Counted from the first letter of the stretch, positions 46,231-60,300 are shown. The stretch: DNA of 64,000 nt from Tanytarsus gracilentus (GCA_038502055.1 JAXRKN010000040.1:2108001-2172000); one strand, 5' to 3'. Notes: generated by a model from the sequence alone, not told the origin. Numbers and translations: made by a program.

Positions 46231-49200
46231 AGTGGCTCTTGTCGACTCGATCAAGTCTCAGGCACTGAGGAGTTAAAAGTCACAAAACTCTTTTTCACAC
46301 AGAACAGAAAAACTAACGAAAAATATTCTTTTGGCACAACTGTTTCAACACTCACTAAAATAGAAATGAAATGAATATTTCTATTTTGGATGAGACGAGA
46401 TGTTGTTACCTCACGAGTTAGGCCTAGAATGATGTTAAAAGGACGATTGACAACGGAGACCCTCCGCGAGATTTTGTTACACACAAGTGCTATAAACTGA
46501 CGCAGCGGAGGAAATTTTCTATAGAAATCTTTACAATCCGAATTTATGCGCATGATCCAAGCGATAAAAATTTGAGAAGGGATAAAAATCTCCGACCCTC
46601 ACCACTCGACTTTTAATGTTCGTGAGTGTCGTCGGAAAAAAGGGGAAATTTTTGTCCCTCAAACATCAAAAGCCGGTTAAAATTTGACTTTTCAAAATTT
46701 CTTAGTAAACAATTCTAAATTTAACAACTTTTATATGAAAGACATAAGCGGTTTTAATTTATTATTGTGGTGCTCTTCTAATCTCACGAACCATCCGCTC
46801 TAATTCTCGCATATAATTTTATTCAAATGATAAATTTAAAAAGGACAATCGGATTAACTTCTCGACTGATGTAAATTTTTTGCTACCGATAAAATTATAA
46901 ATTTATATCTAATAAAACTCGCATTCTTTTCATATTTGAACGGTTAAATTTAAACACGAAACAAACAAATATGAAAGAGTGCAAAATTTGGGATACAGTG
47001 ATGGTGTGATGTCGTTGTTCAAGAGAAAGAAGACATGAACGGAGACGACTGGCGCCTGAGCTTGACATTTTGGAGCAATGCTGTGTGTATGTGCGAGCCA
47101 TGGAAACCAAGAGAAATAAAATTTCTTAAAAGCACGATAGACTTAGCTCGGTTGGATAAGCTAGGGAGCAACATAATGGAAATTAATGATGGAATACTTC
47201 CAAAAGTGATCACCATGGAGTCCGAAGCGGTTAAAGAGGAAAATTTTAACACATTTGACTCCAGCAGGAATCAACATAAAAATCGCATTTCATGCTCAAA
47301 GTGCTTTCTGAGGCTTCAAATAGAATTTCAATGACCTTTAAAATGTGATCTGTATATTTTTTGTTGAACTCACTCTAATCGTTGATACGCGAAAAATAAA
47401 TAAAATGGCACTCAAGTTACTCACCTCTTTTTATCTCCTCGACAAATATTGATTTCAGTTGAAGATGTCTCCTCTTGCTTAAAGCTACTTCTTTTTATAC
47501 TCGTTTTACACACAACAGAAAAGGATGAAATTATTTAGTCGGTATTATTTTGTATCGGATACAAAAAAGAATTCTTCTTCTATAGTCGTCGCTTGTTGGT
47601 GTTGTTATCGTCGTTGCAAAAAAAATTGCTTTTCACATGAAAAATCTGCAAAGAGAGGCAAGGAGAAATTTGTCATCAGCATAAAACATTGCATAAATGT
47701 GTGTGGATGTACATGACGTAATTTTTAACAAACAACAAAGTTCACAATCTATTAACAAACACACATTATGCAGAGCGTTTCCGTAACGTTCCGCTTATTC
47801 GAACTGACTCAACGGCACATGAATACATCAAAAATCTCGCAACACTTGCAGTCGACAAATGCAGAAGAAGAAATACAAAAAAAAGGAAATGCAAGGAAGA
47901 AAAAGAAAACTTTTTATCTTTCCATGTTGTTTTTACATCTATTTTTATCTCTTGCAACGCAACTTCTTCATAAAGATTCATTATTAGTTGCTGTAAGCAA
48001 TGCAACCGCACTTATGTTTACTTCTTTATTTGCGGTTTAAAATAATCTACAAAAGTTCATCGATCTCATAACTTTTTACCGTGGCATTGAAACCTTTAAG
48101 TTGCTTTAAAATTTAATAATTCAATAAATTTCACTTCCATCTTTCATGAACAATTAAATTTGTCTCGCTTCTTAAACGATTAATGCATATTTGTTGCGTC
48201 TCATCATCAAGTGGAATATAAATGAAAATTTATAATCTTCATTCTCAAACCCTTTTGTAAAACACTCTCGCGCTGTTCACGATACATTCCATAAATTCCC
48301 ACTCGAAGGCCAGATGAATGAATTTGAGTTCCACATATAGCGTAGTAGTAAAAAAAATTAACCGAATGTGGAGCGCATAACAATCTCAATTGATTGATTC
48401 TTAAGTCACTTCTCGGTCGCGCGTGGGCGCACCAACAATTTTTTTTTCATATGAATGAAAACACATGTTTCGGTGCGACGAGAGATTACTCAAGACACTC
48501 ATGTGTTAATACCTCTTTGACGACAGGAATGAGAAATCATGAAAATGCATCTGTTAATTTTTTATTTTCCTTCTTCTTCTTTTTTAATGTAATAATCTCC
48601 ATAGGAGCACTCAGAAGGGAAAATATGATTTCCGTTGAGAGCTCTGTAAAATTTTTTCACTCAAATAAAAATTTCTTTCTCACTCGTAAATGTTTTATTT
48701 TCTTTTATTGGCAAGAGCTCAAAAATCAATGATTGCTGTATGAATGGAAAAATATTGAGAATAATTTTTTTCATTTGAATTGAAAATTCTCGCGAAATTA
48801 AAAAAAAATAATAAATGCTTTTCTCTGTTACAAAATAGCATTAAGTCTTCAATAAACTTTACATAGCAGCCACTCATTCCACTTCTATGTATGGCAATAT
48901 TGAGAAAGAGAGAAACATCCTTGCGTTCTCCCCAGATTCACAACATGAAGCTGAAAATGTCTTTTCCTTTATCTAGGAATGAGGAGCTGCTGCAAGGCGC
49001 CCGCCAGACTGGCGACAACTTTTGCCAGGGCACGATTTTCACTGATAATGCTATAACTCAACGCAAAATATCTTTTATGCTTCCATGGGCCCATTTTTCT
49101 CCTCAAACATATAAAATCAAGAGTTTTACACCCACACAACAAAAAAATTGCTTCCTCTTGTAAACAAAAAGTGCATTTTCCTATTTTCTTATCGAGAATT

Positions 49201-52200
49201 TTTTTTTGTTTCTCACAAACAATACGCTTATTATCCCATTAACAATAAGCTTCTGTTATAATCAGTCGCTTTTCCTTTTATCTCATCAAAATAATAATGA
49301 CAAATCTTCTTCACTCAGCTCGACTAACCGAAAAAAAAATTTGCGATGATATTGCCATGGAGCATATTTAATTTTATCATCATTTAGTGTCATTAATAGA
49401 AAGACTAATTGAATAAAGAAGTATCGTAAATTGGCACAAAAAAACATTGAGCGGAGGCAGGACAAAGTTTTGTTTTGATAAAACTGAGGAAAAAGAGTGG
49501 ACAGAAAACTTTAATGTTTCAATAAATTTAATGGATTTTTAAATTTTTCAGATATACGAAGTAAAATTGCATTTAGCAAGTTATGAAAAGAAAAGCTTTT
49601 TCAACTGAAAATGCTCATGACAGGAAAACTTAAAAAGTTGTGAATCATGAAAAGTTTCTTGTAAAAATTATGTAAAACGATAAAACTTTTTTCTCGCGAT
49701 TCTCATACATTGTCTCCTCTTCAACTGTTTAGGTGCTCGTTCATCAGCAAAACGAATTCTTTCTTTTGTTTGCTTTCGTAATTTATGAAAATTTCCTCCT
49801 TTATCAAATTCTAAAGCGGAAGTTTGAGTTTTCCTTCTCATCTAACATAATTTAAATTTTTTCTTTCTTGAAAATGTTCGAGAGTATAAAAATATTTTCC
49901 CTGACTGTAATTGTTTTATTTTCAATAAAGTTCTCGAGAATGAAATAATCATGAGACCAGTTTTGTGTCTTTTAATTCCACCGCAAGTCCATTAATTAAG
50001 AAACTAATGCCATGCAAATCTCATTTGCATGTTTTTGTCTCGAATTACTTTGTCATCTCACTTCTTATTTTAAAGTATACTCGATGTACATGCTTGTGTA
50101 AATTCCATACAAATTGTTTAATTAATGAGATATCGCACTCACATTTATTTGACTTTCTTTCGAGTAATTAGTTATTTACACATTAATTATTACAAAACAT
50201 TGAAAATTTTAAGCATTAACTGCCCACGTAAGAGACCTTTTCAAATCTCAGATGCTTCACATTGCGAAGCGTCGTGCGCCAGGTAGAGTTTTCTAAAAAT
50301 AAATCGGAAATGTACAAAACAAGACCGCACAGCAGCGGAAAAAGAGATTTAAAAGTCAGATTCTTACTCAAACTTTTTTGTAGATGAGAATTTTTATGTT
50401 TTTTGAAAAAACTTTTTTCGATAAAAATTTCTCTCGAGTCTGTGATCAATCAAATAAGTTTTTAAAGGTTCAATAAACTTTTTTGCATCACAGGAATTTT
50501 TTCACAACAAAATAAAAAATAAATGTAGATAAATTTAACAGGTGATTGCTTCAGCATTATCTCAACATGTGTCGCCATAAATTCCCAATTTAAATCAATT
50601 TAGATCGGGTCAATTTGGACAGTGCTATCTTTGTGCCCCAAATTCTTCATGCGGTTCGCCCTGACTTTCTGCATGCACCATTAAATTGATTTATTAATAA
50701 AATTGAAGTTGAGTTTTTGGAATCATCGCACTGACTCCATTTTACAAAGTGACTCATATATGTGGATGATTATGCAAAAAAGAGTTTCACACCATGTGAT
50801 TAAGCTAACATTGTACTCTCTCGCTGTATGGTGTGCAAATTTGTCAAATTTAATGAACGTCCATGTTCACTGCAAGTGTGTTTCATCAATTTTACCCATT
50901 TGTTTGACTTTGTTTGCATTTGATCTCATGCAATGCATATCAAAGAGTCACGATGATGGAACATAAATTGTGTATTACGTCACATATACGAGGCAGCTGA
51001 TGATGGAGATTTAAAAGGTAATGAATTTCTGTATTAATCATCAAATTTTTTCTCTTTCGATTCGGAGAAAAGTTTTGGATACAAATTGAACTCAGCTGAT
51101 GATTAAATGTGAAAAGAATTTCAAGAAGCGTAGAGTAAATTAAACATGATAGACATTTCCAAGTAGTTTCCTCTTTTTGTTATTATTTTAAAGCTTCTGA
51201 GGTCATTTTTAAATTACTAATTATTTTTTAAATGTAAATACTAAAAATGAAATACACATTTTATTAAAATGATCTCGCTTTTATCAATATGAGACAAACA
51301 AAAACACTCATTCATAACTCATTTGTGCACTCGTTATAATCTTTATGGCAAATTGAAATGGGAAAATAATTTCAATAAATAAAATCAACTGCTGCCCTCA
51401 ATCGTCATCAAAAACGTTTCTTTATAAACTCAATCGATCATAAATCAAAGTCCCTGTACAAAATTGAAAACCATCGACATCAATAAAAATTTGTGTTTTT
51501 TAAACAACTACCTCTCGGGTGTTACTAACCGACTAATTGTCATCATCATCAATATGCGGAATACTAATTGAGAACAGCACTATTTTTTATAAGCGCCTTC
51601 CTTTCCCGACAAATATGAATTTCTTAAAAGCTTGTACAATCGAATCATCATCACGTTCACTTGATCGACGTCGTCAAAAAGAATATTTCGCTCATCGACA
51701 ACCACACATTTGCATATAAGACAAAAAATCGTGCTTGTATAATTTCCTCACGATCTTTTTTTGCTTCTTTTTCTTATAAATGTATTTTTGGATATTTGTA
51801 TACATTGTCTTCGCACCATATGGACTTGATCGACGATGTCGCACTTCTAATATCGCAGGTTTTGTTTTGACTTGATCACGTGAAGGTCGTTTAGCTGTTT
51901 ATGATGATGCCAAAGAATATTTTTTCAATTAATCAGTTTCCCATCTTTGTTTTTTAAAGAAGATTTTAAATTTATTAAAAGTTTCAAAATATTTTTTTGC
52001 AGCCATCGCTTATCGACATTTTTAAATTTGACACCAAACAATGGCCAGAAAACAAACGTGATGAGTATTTTAACTTGTAATAATGAATCACATCGAATAT
52101 CTTTAGCATTTTATGAATCAGCAGCATTTAAAAAAAATTTATCACGACTTTGAGCGCATTACACGATTTTAACCCATATTATGCACCAATGCGGGCGCAT

Positions 52201-54140
52201 ACGTTCTTAATCGTCTGTAAAAGTGTCATCGAACTTCTTTCAATTGATTCAAAATCACGCTTCCGACATGACCCGAGACGATTTTTACATTTCTTTCAAC
52301 CGTTTCGAGGAACTTTTAAACGTTTCATTTACCGTTTACGATAAGACGCGAAAGAAACGAAATATCAAGTAAATATTTGGATAGAAATTTTACACGTCTT
52401 CATACGTGAACGTTTTGTCTTTAATATTTGTTTATGATTTCATCTCTCTCCTCTATTTGCTGATCAAATTGTGTTCAAGTGAAATTCCATTAAAATCCAC
52501 CATAGTAAATGCATCCGTTCACATAAAAAATGCATCTCGCTCTCTCATTTTTTTGTCCATCAAAATTGGATTAAATTTCACTTTTAATGTCTTCATTTTT
52601 GCCGTTGCAAGCATTTTATAGCTGAGTAACTTTTTATAAAAAATCACTCTCATTGCAGTGTAAAGCAAATGATGAATTGGATCGTAGGTTGAAAAGAGCT
52701 AGTTTGTGTTGGCAATTGGATCAGGTTTTTTTAAATGATTTCAGTCGAAGCAATGAATTGATATGAGAGAGAAAGACATAAAAATTTCTAGAGTGATCTT
52801 CTTATTTGAATTTTTATCGCTTGTTATTCACAAAATATTTCCCAAATTCGATCATCATCGTCTCACGCTAAATTTTATCTAAACTCAGCCGAGAAAAGTG
52901 TCAAAACGGAAATTGTCTAAAAGAGAACTTTCTCACACATATGGGAGCGTCATGCTTAATTTTTTCATCCGTATGACGTCAACTCACCTATCAATTCCTC
53001 GAACTATTTAAACAGTTGCAAAAATAATGTTGATATGAATTCCAATATGGTGAATAATTTTGCACTTTTTGCACACTCGCTCAGTTTTTGTGTGTGTTAT
53101 ATTTTATTTCTTCTTTAAATTCACAATATTTTTTTTTTATTTACAAAACTCGAGTTTGCTGCAGAATGAAAAAGAGCGCACACAAAAATGCGATAAAACA
53201 CATAATTATTTTCATAAATAAATGGAATTATTTTCCAAGCGCAAGAATGCACTTTACACACGATATCGCGCGACATCAAAAACCACATACATATACACAC
53301 ACCATCCATATGTACTCCGCAGAAAGAGTCATTTATAAAATGCTGTTAAATACTTTTGCAGGCGTTGGGAGGCGATTAAAATCCAACCCAAAGCGAGCTT
53401 GAAAACTTTTTTCCTAAATGCCAATTGTCAATATTGTAAATTATGCGCTATTATCATATGAAGTAGGACACGTGAAATTTAAAAATTTAATAAACAAGAT
53501 TTGGCATTTGCAAAAGTGACAAACGATGAAGTCGGAAAAGAGCAAAGAAAATCAATAAAACCGCGCGTTAAATTGAATTACAAAAAAGCCTCCTCAAATG
53601 CGACTTTGTATATTTTTTCTTCTTCAACTCGATCAACAGCAACACCGTCTCTCGAGAAAATGTGTATATATGCGATCTCAATGTCGGCAATGTGTGGGTG
53701 CTTTCTGGGTGGAAATTTTTTCTCATTTTTTTAAATTTAGATAAAACTGTTTCGTGTTGAAATCACATTCGGAAAAATATAGGAGAAAATTTTCATTCGA
53801 TTTTGAAACATTTTTTTTTTCACTTGAAATTTTTCAAAAGTTTTGTTTAAATTTTTCGAAATTTAATGTGCAAAACATTGCGATGAGATCACAACAGCTT
53901 ATAAAAACCACAGATTTGACAATTCGATGCAAAATAAAAAGTTTATGATATTTCTCGAGTGCTATTAATAGACGCTTCTCTACTCGAGTGTAATTTATGA
54001 TATTTTTCCTCCTCAGAAACTCTTCTTTTCGCACAAACAAATTTTAGAATGAGTTAGAGGAACTTCACCAACCTTCAAATATTATTTTTTTTTCTTAGCT
54101 AGCTTTAATTACGACACGACGCGGATCTCAACGACTTGTG
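46231..54140. other. Gene-poor region with scattered unexplained islands
   Basis: No recognisable gene. Items of note are a folded inverted-repeat segment at 46579-46658, a locally G+C-richer open frame at 47002-47334, and a small G+C-rich patch with a CGCCAG/CTGGCG hairpin at 49002-49014. The many ORFs of 60-110 codons are A/T-driven and show no family similarity. No tRNA or transposon ends were seen. Confidence 0.45.
47002..47334 (+). other. Unrecognised open frame in a locally G+C-richer island
   Basis: The plus frame is open from just after a TGA at 46999-47001 to the TGA at 47332-47334. It has an internal ATG at 47035 giving 99 residues (start MNGDDWRLSLTF, later WKPREIKFLKSTIDLARLDK). 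The minus strand is open over much of the same span. Base composition is clearly richer in G+C than the flanks over about 47035-47225. No family is recognised. It could be a single exon of an unknown gene, a transposon relic, or conserved non-coding DNA that happens to be open. No function is proposed. Confidence 0.2.
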
Positions 54141-54179
54141 GCTAGCAAATTAAAACTCAGACTGAATATTATTAAGTTT

Positions 54180-54900
54180 TCTCTACAATTTTAACTCGCG
54201 AGCGAGCGTGTATAGGCCATGTGTTAGTGCATCAGGCATAGCACGCGAGAGAGCGCGAGAGATATAGCGGTTGAAAATATATACAGAGAAGTTTAATGCA
54301 CAGCAAATGATCGAATGTTGAGAATGATCACAAAAATATCTCGATGATTTCAGAAAATGAGCAGAGGACTGAGAGTAAAGTGATCGCAAGCGTATGAGTG
54401 CGATGAATTTTCCCGGTATAATTTTTATGAATGAAATTGCTACGCGATCGCGATCTGATCGAATGCGTGCGAAAATAAAATTCTATCGCGTGCAAGTTGT
54501 TCTATATTAAGAACAATAGGGACTATATGTGTGCGAGTTAAATATAAACAAAAAAGTAAAGATAGTCTAGTGACGTTTAGAGTTGGGAAATCGCCCAAAA
54601 AGAAAAGAGTGTATTAAGTCATCCGCTGAGACACTCGACGAGTGAACTTGGCGCTAATTTTATTTTACGTCAAAAATAGTTTCTCTTTTCTTCTTCATTG
54701 CCTCACTCGGTTTGTATTTATTTTTTCGCTTTCCTTCATCTGATGATTCACGGTGTGTTCTCGTTAAATTTAATTAGTCACAATCACACGACATCGGTAT
54801 AATGACCGAGAAAGTCATCCCTTACGACTTGAAATAAAATTAAGAGCCCTCAGTTTTTACAGCACGCAAGGCTACATATATATGTGTGATGGCAGTAGGT
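54180..54900 (+). promoter_or_regulatory. Promoter-like block and candidate first exon ending at a strong donor
   Basis: This block has many CpG-containing and GAGAG motifs that are rare in the flanks (for example ACGCGAGAGAGCGCGAGAGA near 54241-54262 and a CGATCGCGATC segment near 54446). A TATAAA at 54543-54548 and a TCAGTT initiator-like site at 54850-54855 are possible start elements. A consensus donor GTAGGTAAGTC has its GT at 54899-54900, preceded by an in-exon ATG at 54889. It looks like the 5' end of a plus-strand transcript whose other exons are not in view. GCDH, on the other strand, would then be nested in its intron. This is inference only. Confidence 0.3.
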
Positions 54901-55944
54901 AAGTCAATTAAATTACAAGACGATACCCTCATAATAAATGCGAGTGAGTTGAGATTTCATACTGGAGTGAATATGCCAATTTATATATATGGAATCTGTC
55001 GTATGAAATGGCCCCATTAGATTCTCATTGGATTACCATTTATGGACTACATCTGGCTTGTTTGTTTGGATTTACAACAATAAATAAAAGTCGATATAGC
55101 ACGAGTGCTTTTAAAAGGGAATGGCCGTTTTTGCAAAACACGCTTCTTTATCAGTTCGATAAGAGTCGCGATAAGAAGAAGAATTATTTTTGTGACAACT
55201 CCCTAGTTATTTTTTCACATGAATCGCAAAATTTTATTACGTACTTTTTATTAGCGAAAAACAATTTTATATTCAAAAAGTTTCCACCATGAATTTATTC
55301 AAAAAAAGGATTTTTTCTCGTTCTCATAGCGCAAGAGATTGCATGGGTATGAAAATTGAAAATATTGATTTTTCATTCACACACAGCAGCAGTCGTAATG
55401 AGAAGAGGAGGATTTTTCTCAAACTGTACTTACAAATCCCTGCTTTGATGAAACATCTGAACAAAAAAGTTGAATTTTCGGAAGAAATAATTCACTTTTC
55501 GAAAAACTAAAACCACATTCACTTGCACAACATGGAGGGAAGTAATTTGGTCAATATTTGATAACGAAAAGTCCCGAAATTAAGTAGAAAACAAAAAATA
55601 TTTATGCGGAACGGAAAGCAGTAAAAATGGTTCTACGTTCACTATGACGTTTTTTTAAAATGGGCATTTTATGCTGTACCTTCGAATTGAGGAAGAAGTA
55701 AATAGTTGAAATTTTAACACTTTTATGACAGAAAACTTGTTTAATTTTTAAATGACAGAAATTAGATTTTTGAATCTGTTCACATTTGCTAAAATTATTA
55801 AATGACACTGCGCAGTTTTCGCACATGAAGTAAATTTTCTTTTTCTTCAATATAACCCACAAAAATATCAAGCGAAAACGCCCATGCGTCAATTTAAACA
55901 AATAATTTTTTTATCATTTAATTTTGAGATTTTAGAAAAAATAT

Positions 55945-55950
55945 TTTATT
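55945..55950 (-). terminator. Poly(A) signal of GCDH
   Basis: AATAAA on the minus strand 27 bases beyond the TAA at 55979-55977, giving a very short 3' UTR. Confidence 0.55.
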
Positions 55951-55976
55951 AAACTTTTTAAAAAATATAACAAAAT

Positions 55977-57395
55977 TTAAAATGCAGCTAATCCGGTAAT
56001 TGCTTTTCCAAGAATCAAAGCATGAATATCGTGTGTGCCCTCGTAGGTGTTGACAGCTTCCAGATTCATGACATGACGAATAATGTGATATTCATCGGCA
56101 ATGCCGTTTCCACCCAAAACATCTCTCATTTGTCTTGCAATTTCAAGAGATTTTCCTGCATTGTTTCTCTTTATCATGGAAATCATGTCTGGGCTATGAA
56201 GATTTTTATCCTTTAGACGTCCAACTTGATATGCGGCCATTGTGCCGAGTGTAATTTCAGTTAGTGCATCAGCGAACTTCTTCTGAATTAATTGAGTTTG
56301 AGCGAGTGGTCTTTGAAATTGTTTTCGATCCAATGTGTATTGACGGGCAATTGAAAGACATGCCTCAGCTGCTCCAAGAGCTCCCCAAGCGATTCCATAT
56401 CTAGCGTTATTTAAACATCCGAAAGGACCGCTCATACCCGAAGCATTTGGAAGAATATTCTCTTCAGATACTCGAACTTCATCCATTAAAATCATTCCGG
56501 TGTCGGAAGCTCTCAACGAGAATTTTCCCTCAATTTTTGGCGTACTCAGACCTTGACTGCTCTCTGCTCGATCAACTATAAAACCACGAACTTTTCCGTC
56601 TTCAAATCGAGCCCAAACTATTAAAATATCAGCAATTGGTGAATTTGTGATCCATGTTTTACTTCCTGAGAGAACATAACTTTTTGTTTTCGAATCAAAT
56701 GTTGCTTTTGTAGCCATTCTTCCGATATCTGATCCATGATTGGGCTCGGTTAAGCCAAAGCAACCAATCAACTCTCCTCTTGCCATTTTAGGGAGATATT
56801 TTTGTTTTTGTGCTTCACTTCCATACATATAAATTGCACCCATAGCCAAGCTGCTCTGAACTGATAACGCACTTCTGTATGCGCTATCGACTCTTTCGAC
56901 CTCACGTGTCATTAACCCATAGGCAACATTCGATACTCCAGCGCACTCATATCCTTTGATTGTGCACCCAAGAGCACCATACTGACCCATTTCTTTGTAA
57001 ATATCACGATCAAATACTTCATCTCTGTTTGCCTGTGTGATGCGAGGCAAAAGTTGCGTTTGACAGTATTGACGAAATGAATCTCTGATTGTCTTTTCCT
57101 CGTCAGTTAAAAGAGATTCTAAGTTCAATGGATCTTGCCAATCAAATGGAGCTAAATTTTTAAAAAGTTAATGCAATTGTAAATCTTTAAATAATTTTTA
57201 TTCTTACGAAGTTTTACAGTTGCGGCCGCAAAACCTGAGAGTAGAAAATTTTTAAAATTATTTTTCTTATCAATTTAAAATGATAAATGTGCAATTATTT
57301 GAAAATCATAAATATTTCTGACCTTGAACCTGCTGGTTGTTATACAATTTTGGCGAAATAATCTTTTTTGACAGTTGACTTAATACTCGAGACAT
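55977..57395 (-). CDS. GCDH: Glutaryl-CoA dehydrogenase, mitochondrial
   Basis: Three exons, 57395-57323, 57234-57208 (27-nt microexon) and 57151-55977, all phase 1, give 424 residues (human 438). The spliced N-terminus MSRVLSQLSKKIISPKLYNN is basic and acid-free, a mitochondrial presequence. The microexon joins it to PPFDWQDPL, the conserved start of the mature enzyme. FAD/substrate motifs are GCFGLTEPNHGSD, SKTWITNSP, GKFSLRASDTG and CLNNARYGIAWG. The catalytic base is Glu404 in NTYEGTHDIHALILG. The enzyme is a homotetrameric FAD acyl-CoA dehydrogenase of the matrix. It oxidises and decarboxylates glutaryl-CoA to crotonyl-CoA in lysine, hydroxylysine and tryptophan breakdown and passes electrons to ETF. 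Intron 1 has a less common GTCAGA donor. All key residues seem intact. Confidence 0.95.
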
Positions 57396-60300
57396 TTTAA
57401 AAACTTTCAATCAATCTCAAGAAAATTAAATGCGAAAAATTTCAAATCAAAATCAAAAAATTTCTTAATTTGTTAAAAAAATAATATTTTGTTTTGATAA
57501 TTTCAGTCGAGAATGTATTTACAAGTCTAGTAAAATTTATGTGGGCTATATGTAGACGCACACATAAACTCACTCGGTTCAAATCTTAGCTCTAAATGAA
57601 CGTTAAACATTTTTACGAATGTGAGCAAAGAAAAATTTCCATCAATCGATAGCGAGATGATTTTACGATATTTTCATAACTCAAATGTGAATCATGGCTC
57701 GTGGAAAATTTTATGCTTGTGTGACAAATTGCGAGAACTTTTAATGTTTTTTTCATTCAATAGATTTCACTGAGAATAAATTATTATTTAGATCTAACGA
57801 CAGAGTGAGTGCGATAGACGACAATAAATCTGTAAAATTATTTCCATCGATAGTTACGCTCCGATTTATTGAATTTCCATCGGAAGATCAACCCTCGTTG
57901 AAGAGATATGGGAGGAAATGACAAAGAAATGTTTGAAAAAAGCAAGCGGAAGTGATGCTTGTACTATCAATTTTATTTTTTCTCCGCTGACATTTTGCCA
58001 AGCCTAGAAAAATAAAAGTTTTATGCACACATGAATGACGAGGGATGGCAATTTAATGAAATATATTTTATAAAAATTTTTCTTTTCTTGCGAGCCATAA
58101 CTTGAATCCTTAAGACATTTTCCTCGAATAAATCTTGCACTGTTTACAATTTATGAAGGGTGAATTTGTTGGTGTTTTTCAATAGTTTTCTAGCTGCTGA
58201 CATTAACTGAAATTTATAACATCCTCTCGACGACCATTCATTCATCCGTAACGATGAGCAAATAAGCGAAAGGGACATGGAGGGGGAGGAAAATTTTCCA
58301 TCTTCGCATCATTCGTGACATAATTGACACAATGTCTTGTTTATTGTTATTCCTTTCCGTCAATAAAATTCTATTGACTGCGGACGGCGTTTTGTCATCG
58401 AATGCATTACTCTCACCCGACCCTTGATTAAAGTTTTTAATTATCAAAGGATTTATTCCATCCTCTAATTTCTGTTATTTATTTCCTCATCGTGAACAAT
58501 CAAATTATTATGACTATCATTGCCATAAATCATCTCTCGATTTTTAAAAATTTGTTTTTCTTTTCATTTTGAATGACAAGTGAAATTTTAATGCAAAAAA
58601 GATAAAAAAAAGTTTATTTTTCTTTCTTTTCATTGCTGAACGACTTTGGAAGTCGTCACAGCTGAAGAAATAAAAAAATATATATTTTAGCTATAAAAAT
58701 TTTGTATTGTTAGGTGTTCATTTCTTCTTGGTGCTACCAATTTTATTGTTCTGCATGTATCTCGCGTCTTGGAGGCGCCATTTTCTCCACATTTTGTGTC
58801 CTCCCAGATTTTTTTTCGTGTGCCGACACAAGCGCAGAAATTTTCCTTCACGTGATCACCGGTTCTGGGAAAAAAAGAGAAAGAAAGGAAATTTTGCTGA
58901 GACATAAAAAAATTCTAGGCGTTTTCGAAAGATAAGATGAACAGAAATAGCCATCAAACTAGTTTCATGTAATTGCAAAACATTTACTTAATTGGATTTT
59001 TTGATAATGAGCTGAGTGTGATGAAAATCTCAGTTAAAACATTATGAATTATTATCGCATGATAAATTGTTCCGAAAGGCAAAAAAAACTTGTTTGCTCA
59101 CGAAAACAGGGAGAGAGGGATGACTTTAATGACCACAATAATTCTTCATTTGGGAATTGTATTACACTTAAAATTAAATGAGCATTTGGACGGTAATTTT
59201 AAAATTACTCTCTAGACATGCATCCACTCTCAACTTTATTACTTTGTCGAATGAAAATTCTAAGCAGAAAATTTAATTAAGTTGTGCCGAGTGAAGTGAG
59301 CTTCAAGCAATTACTTTTATCGAGTTGTGACGAAACATCTCATTTTACATGAAAATGCATAATTCGACAATAAAATAAAGAGGAACGAGGGATGCTGCTG
59401 CATGCTCACATTTTCGGCTTTTTAAAATTTAACAAAAATATTTTTATGGCGCAATTTTCATCTGAAGTGGAAAGAAATTTTTTGACAATAAAAATTTATT
59501 GATGTCTCTCTTACATGTAATAAGAGTTTGTGTATGTGGAAAGGGGTGTAAAAAATGAAATTTATGAGTCGTTATCGAAATATGATGAAAATTAAATGAT
59601 GCAAAAGAGATTCTTGCTGTTAACAAAATTTTCATTATGCCAAAAAAAATATTACTATCGACTACGTAATGGCATGAGAAGAAATTACTATAAAAACTAA
59701 CGTCCGAAGACGAGCAATCAAACAAACAATTACGTTAATTAACTCAGCACGAGGCGATTTCTGACCATTTGCAGAGATTTTATTGCTCTCTGTTTATTCT
59801 TATCTTGAGATATTAATCTCCAACTTGACTCATTACTTGCATCTCTGGTATTTTTGTTGGGTGGAAAAGCTGAGAATTTTTTTTCACGACTGTTTGCAAT
59901 TCAAACAATAGTTTTCGTTAATATTATTTAAAAATATTTTCAAGAAAAAATTAACAAAAGAATTTAGAAAAATAATTAAATTAAAAAGTAAATTTTAATA
60001 ATTTTTTGCTCATTTTCCATTAGCGAAAAAAAACACTTAATGCACTCTTATGATAATTTATCATCCTCGCAAATGTTATAAATATCAATTGATGAATAAA
60101 AAGAACTTTGAGGAGGGTTGTGAAATACACTTTCATTCAATTGAATGTGAGATGGCTCATTTGAGTGCAGAAATTGAATGAAATCACAACATTTTTGCAA
60201 TTGAGCAGAGAAAAGTGATTTGATATGGGGTTTTTTTCGGGTATGGGTGAGTGAGGGTTGATACAAAGTCGCAAACATCATTTTGATTTATTTTATCTAT

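Noticed and set aside
46251..46553. 100-codon minus-strand ORF
   Set aside because: No recognisable motif, and it lies just upstream of the Inr/DPE start at 46228, so it would be promoter sequence rather than transcript.
48891..49163. 90-codon ORF in a small G+C-richer patch with a CGCCAG/CTGGCG hairpin
   Set aside because: No similarity recognised and only about 40 bases are G+C-rich; considered chance.
58687..58935. Overlapping ORFs on both strands near 58.7-58.9 kb
   Set aside because: Short, lacking motifs or splice context, and mutually overlapping; no reason to prefer any one.
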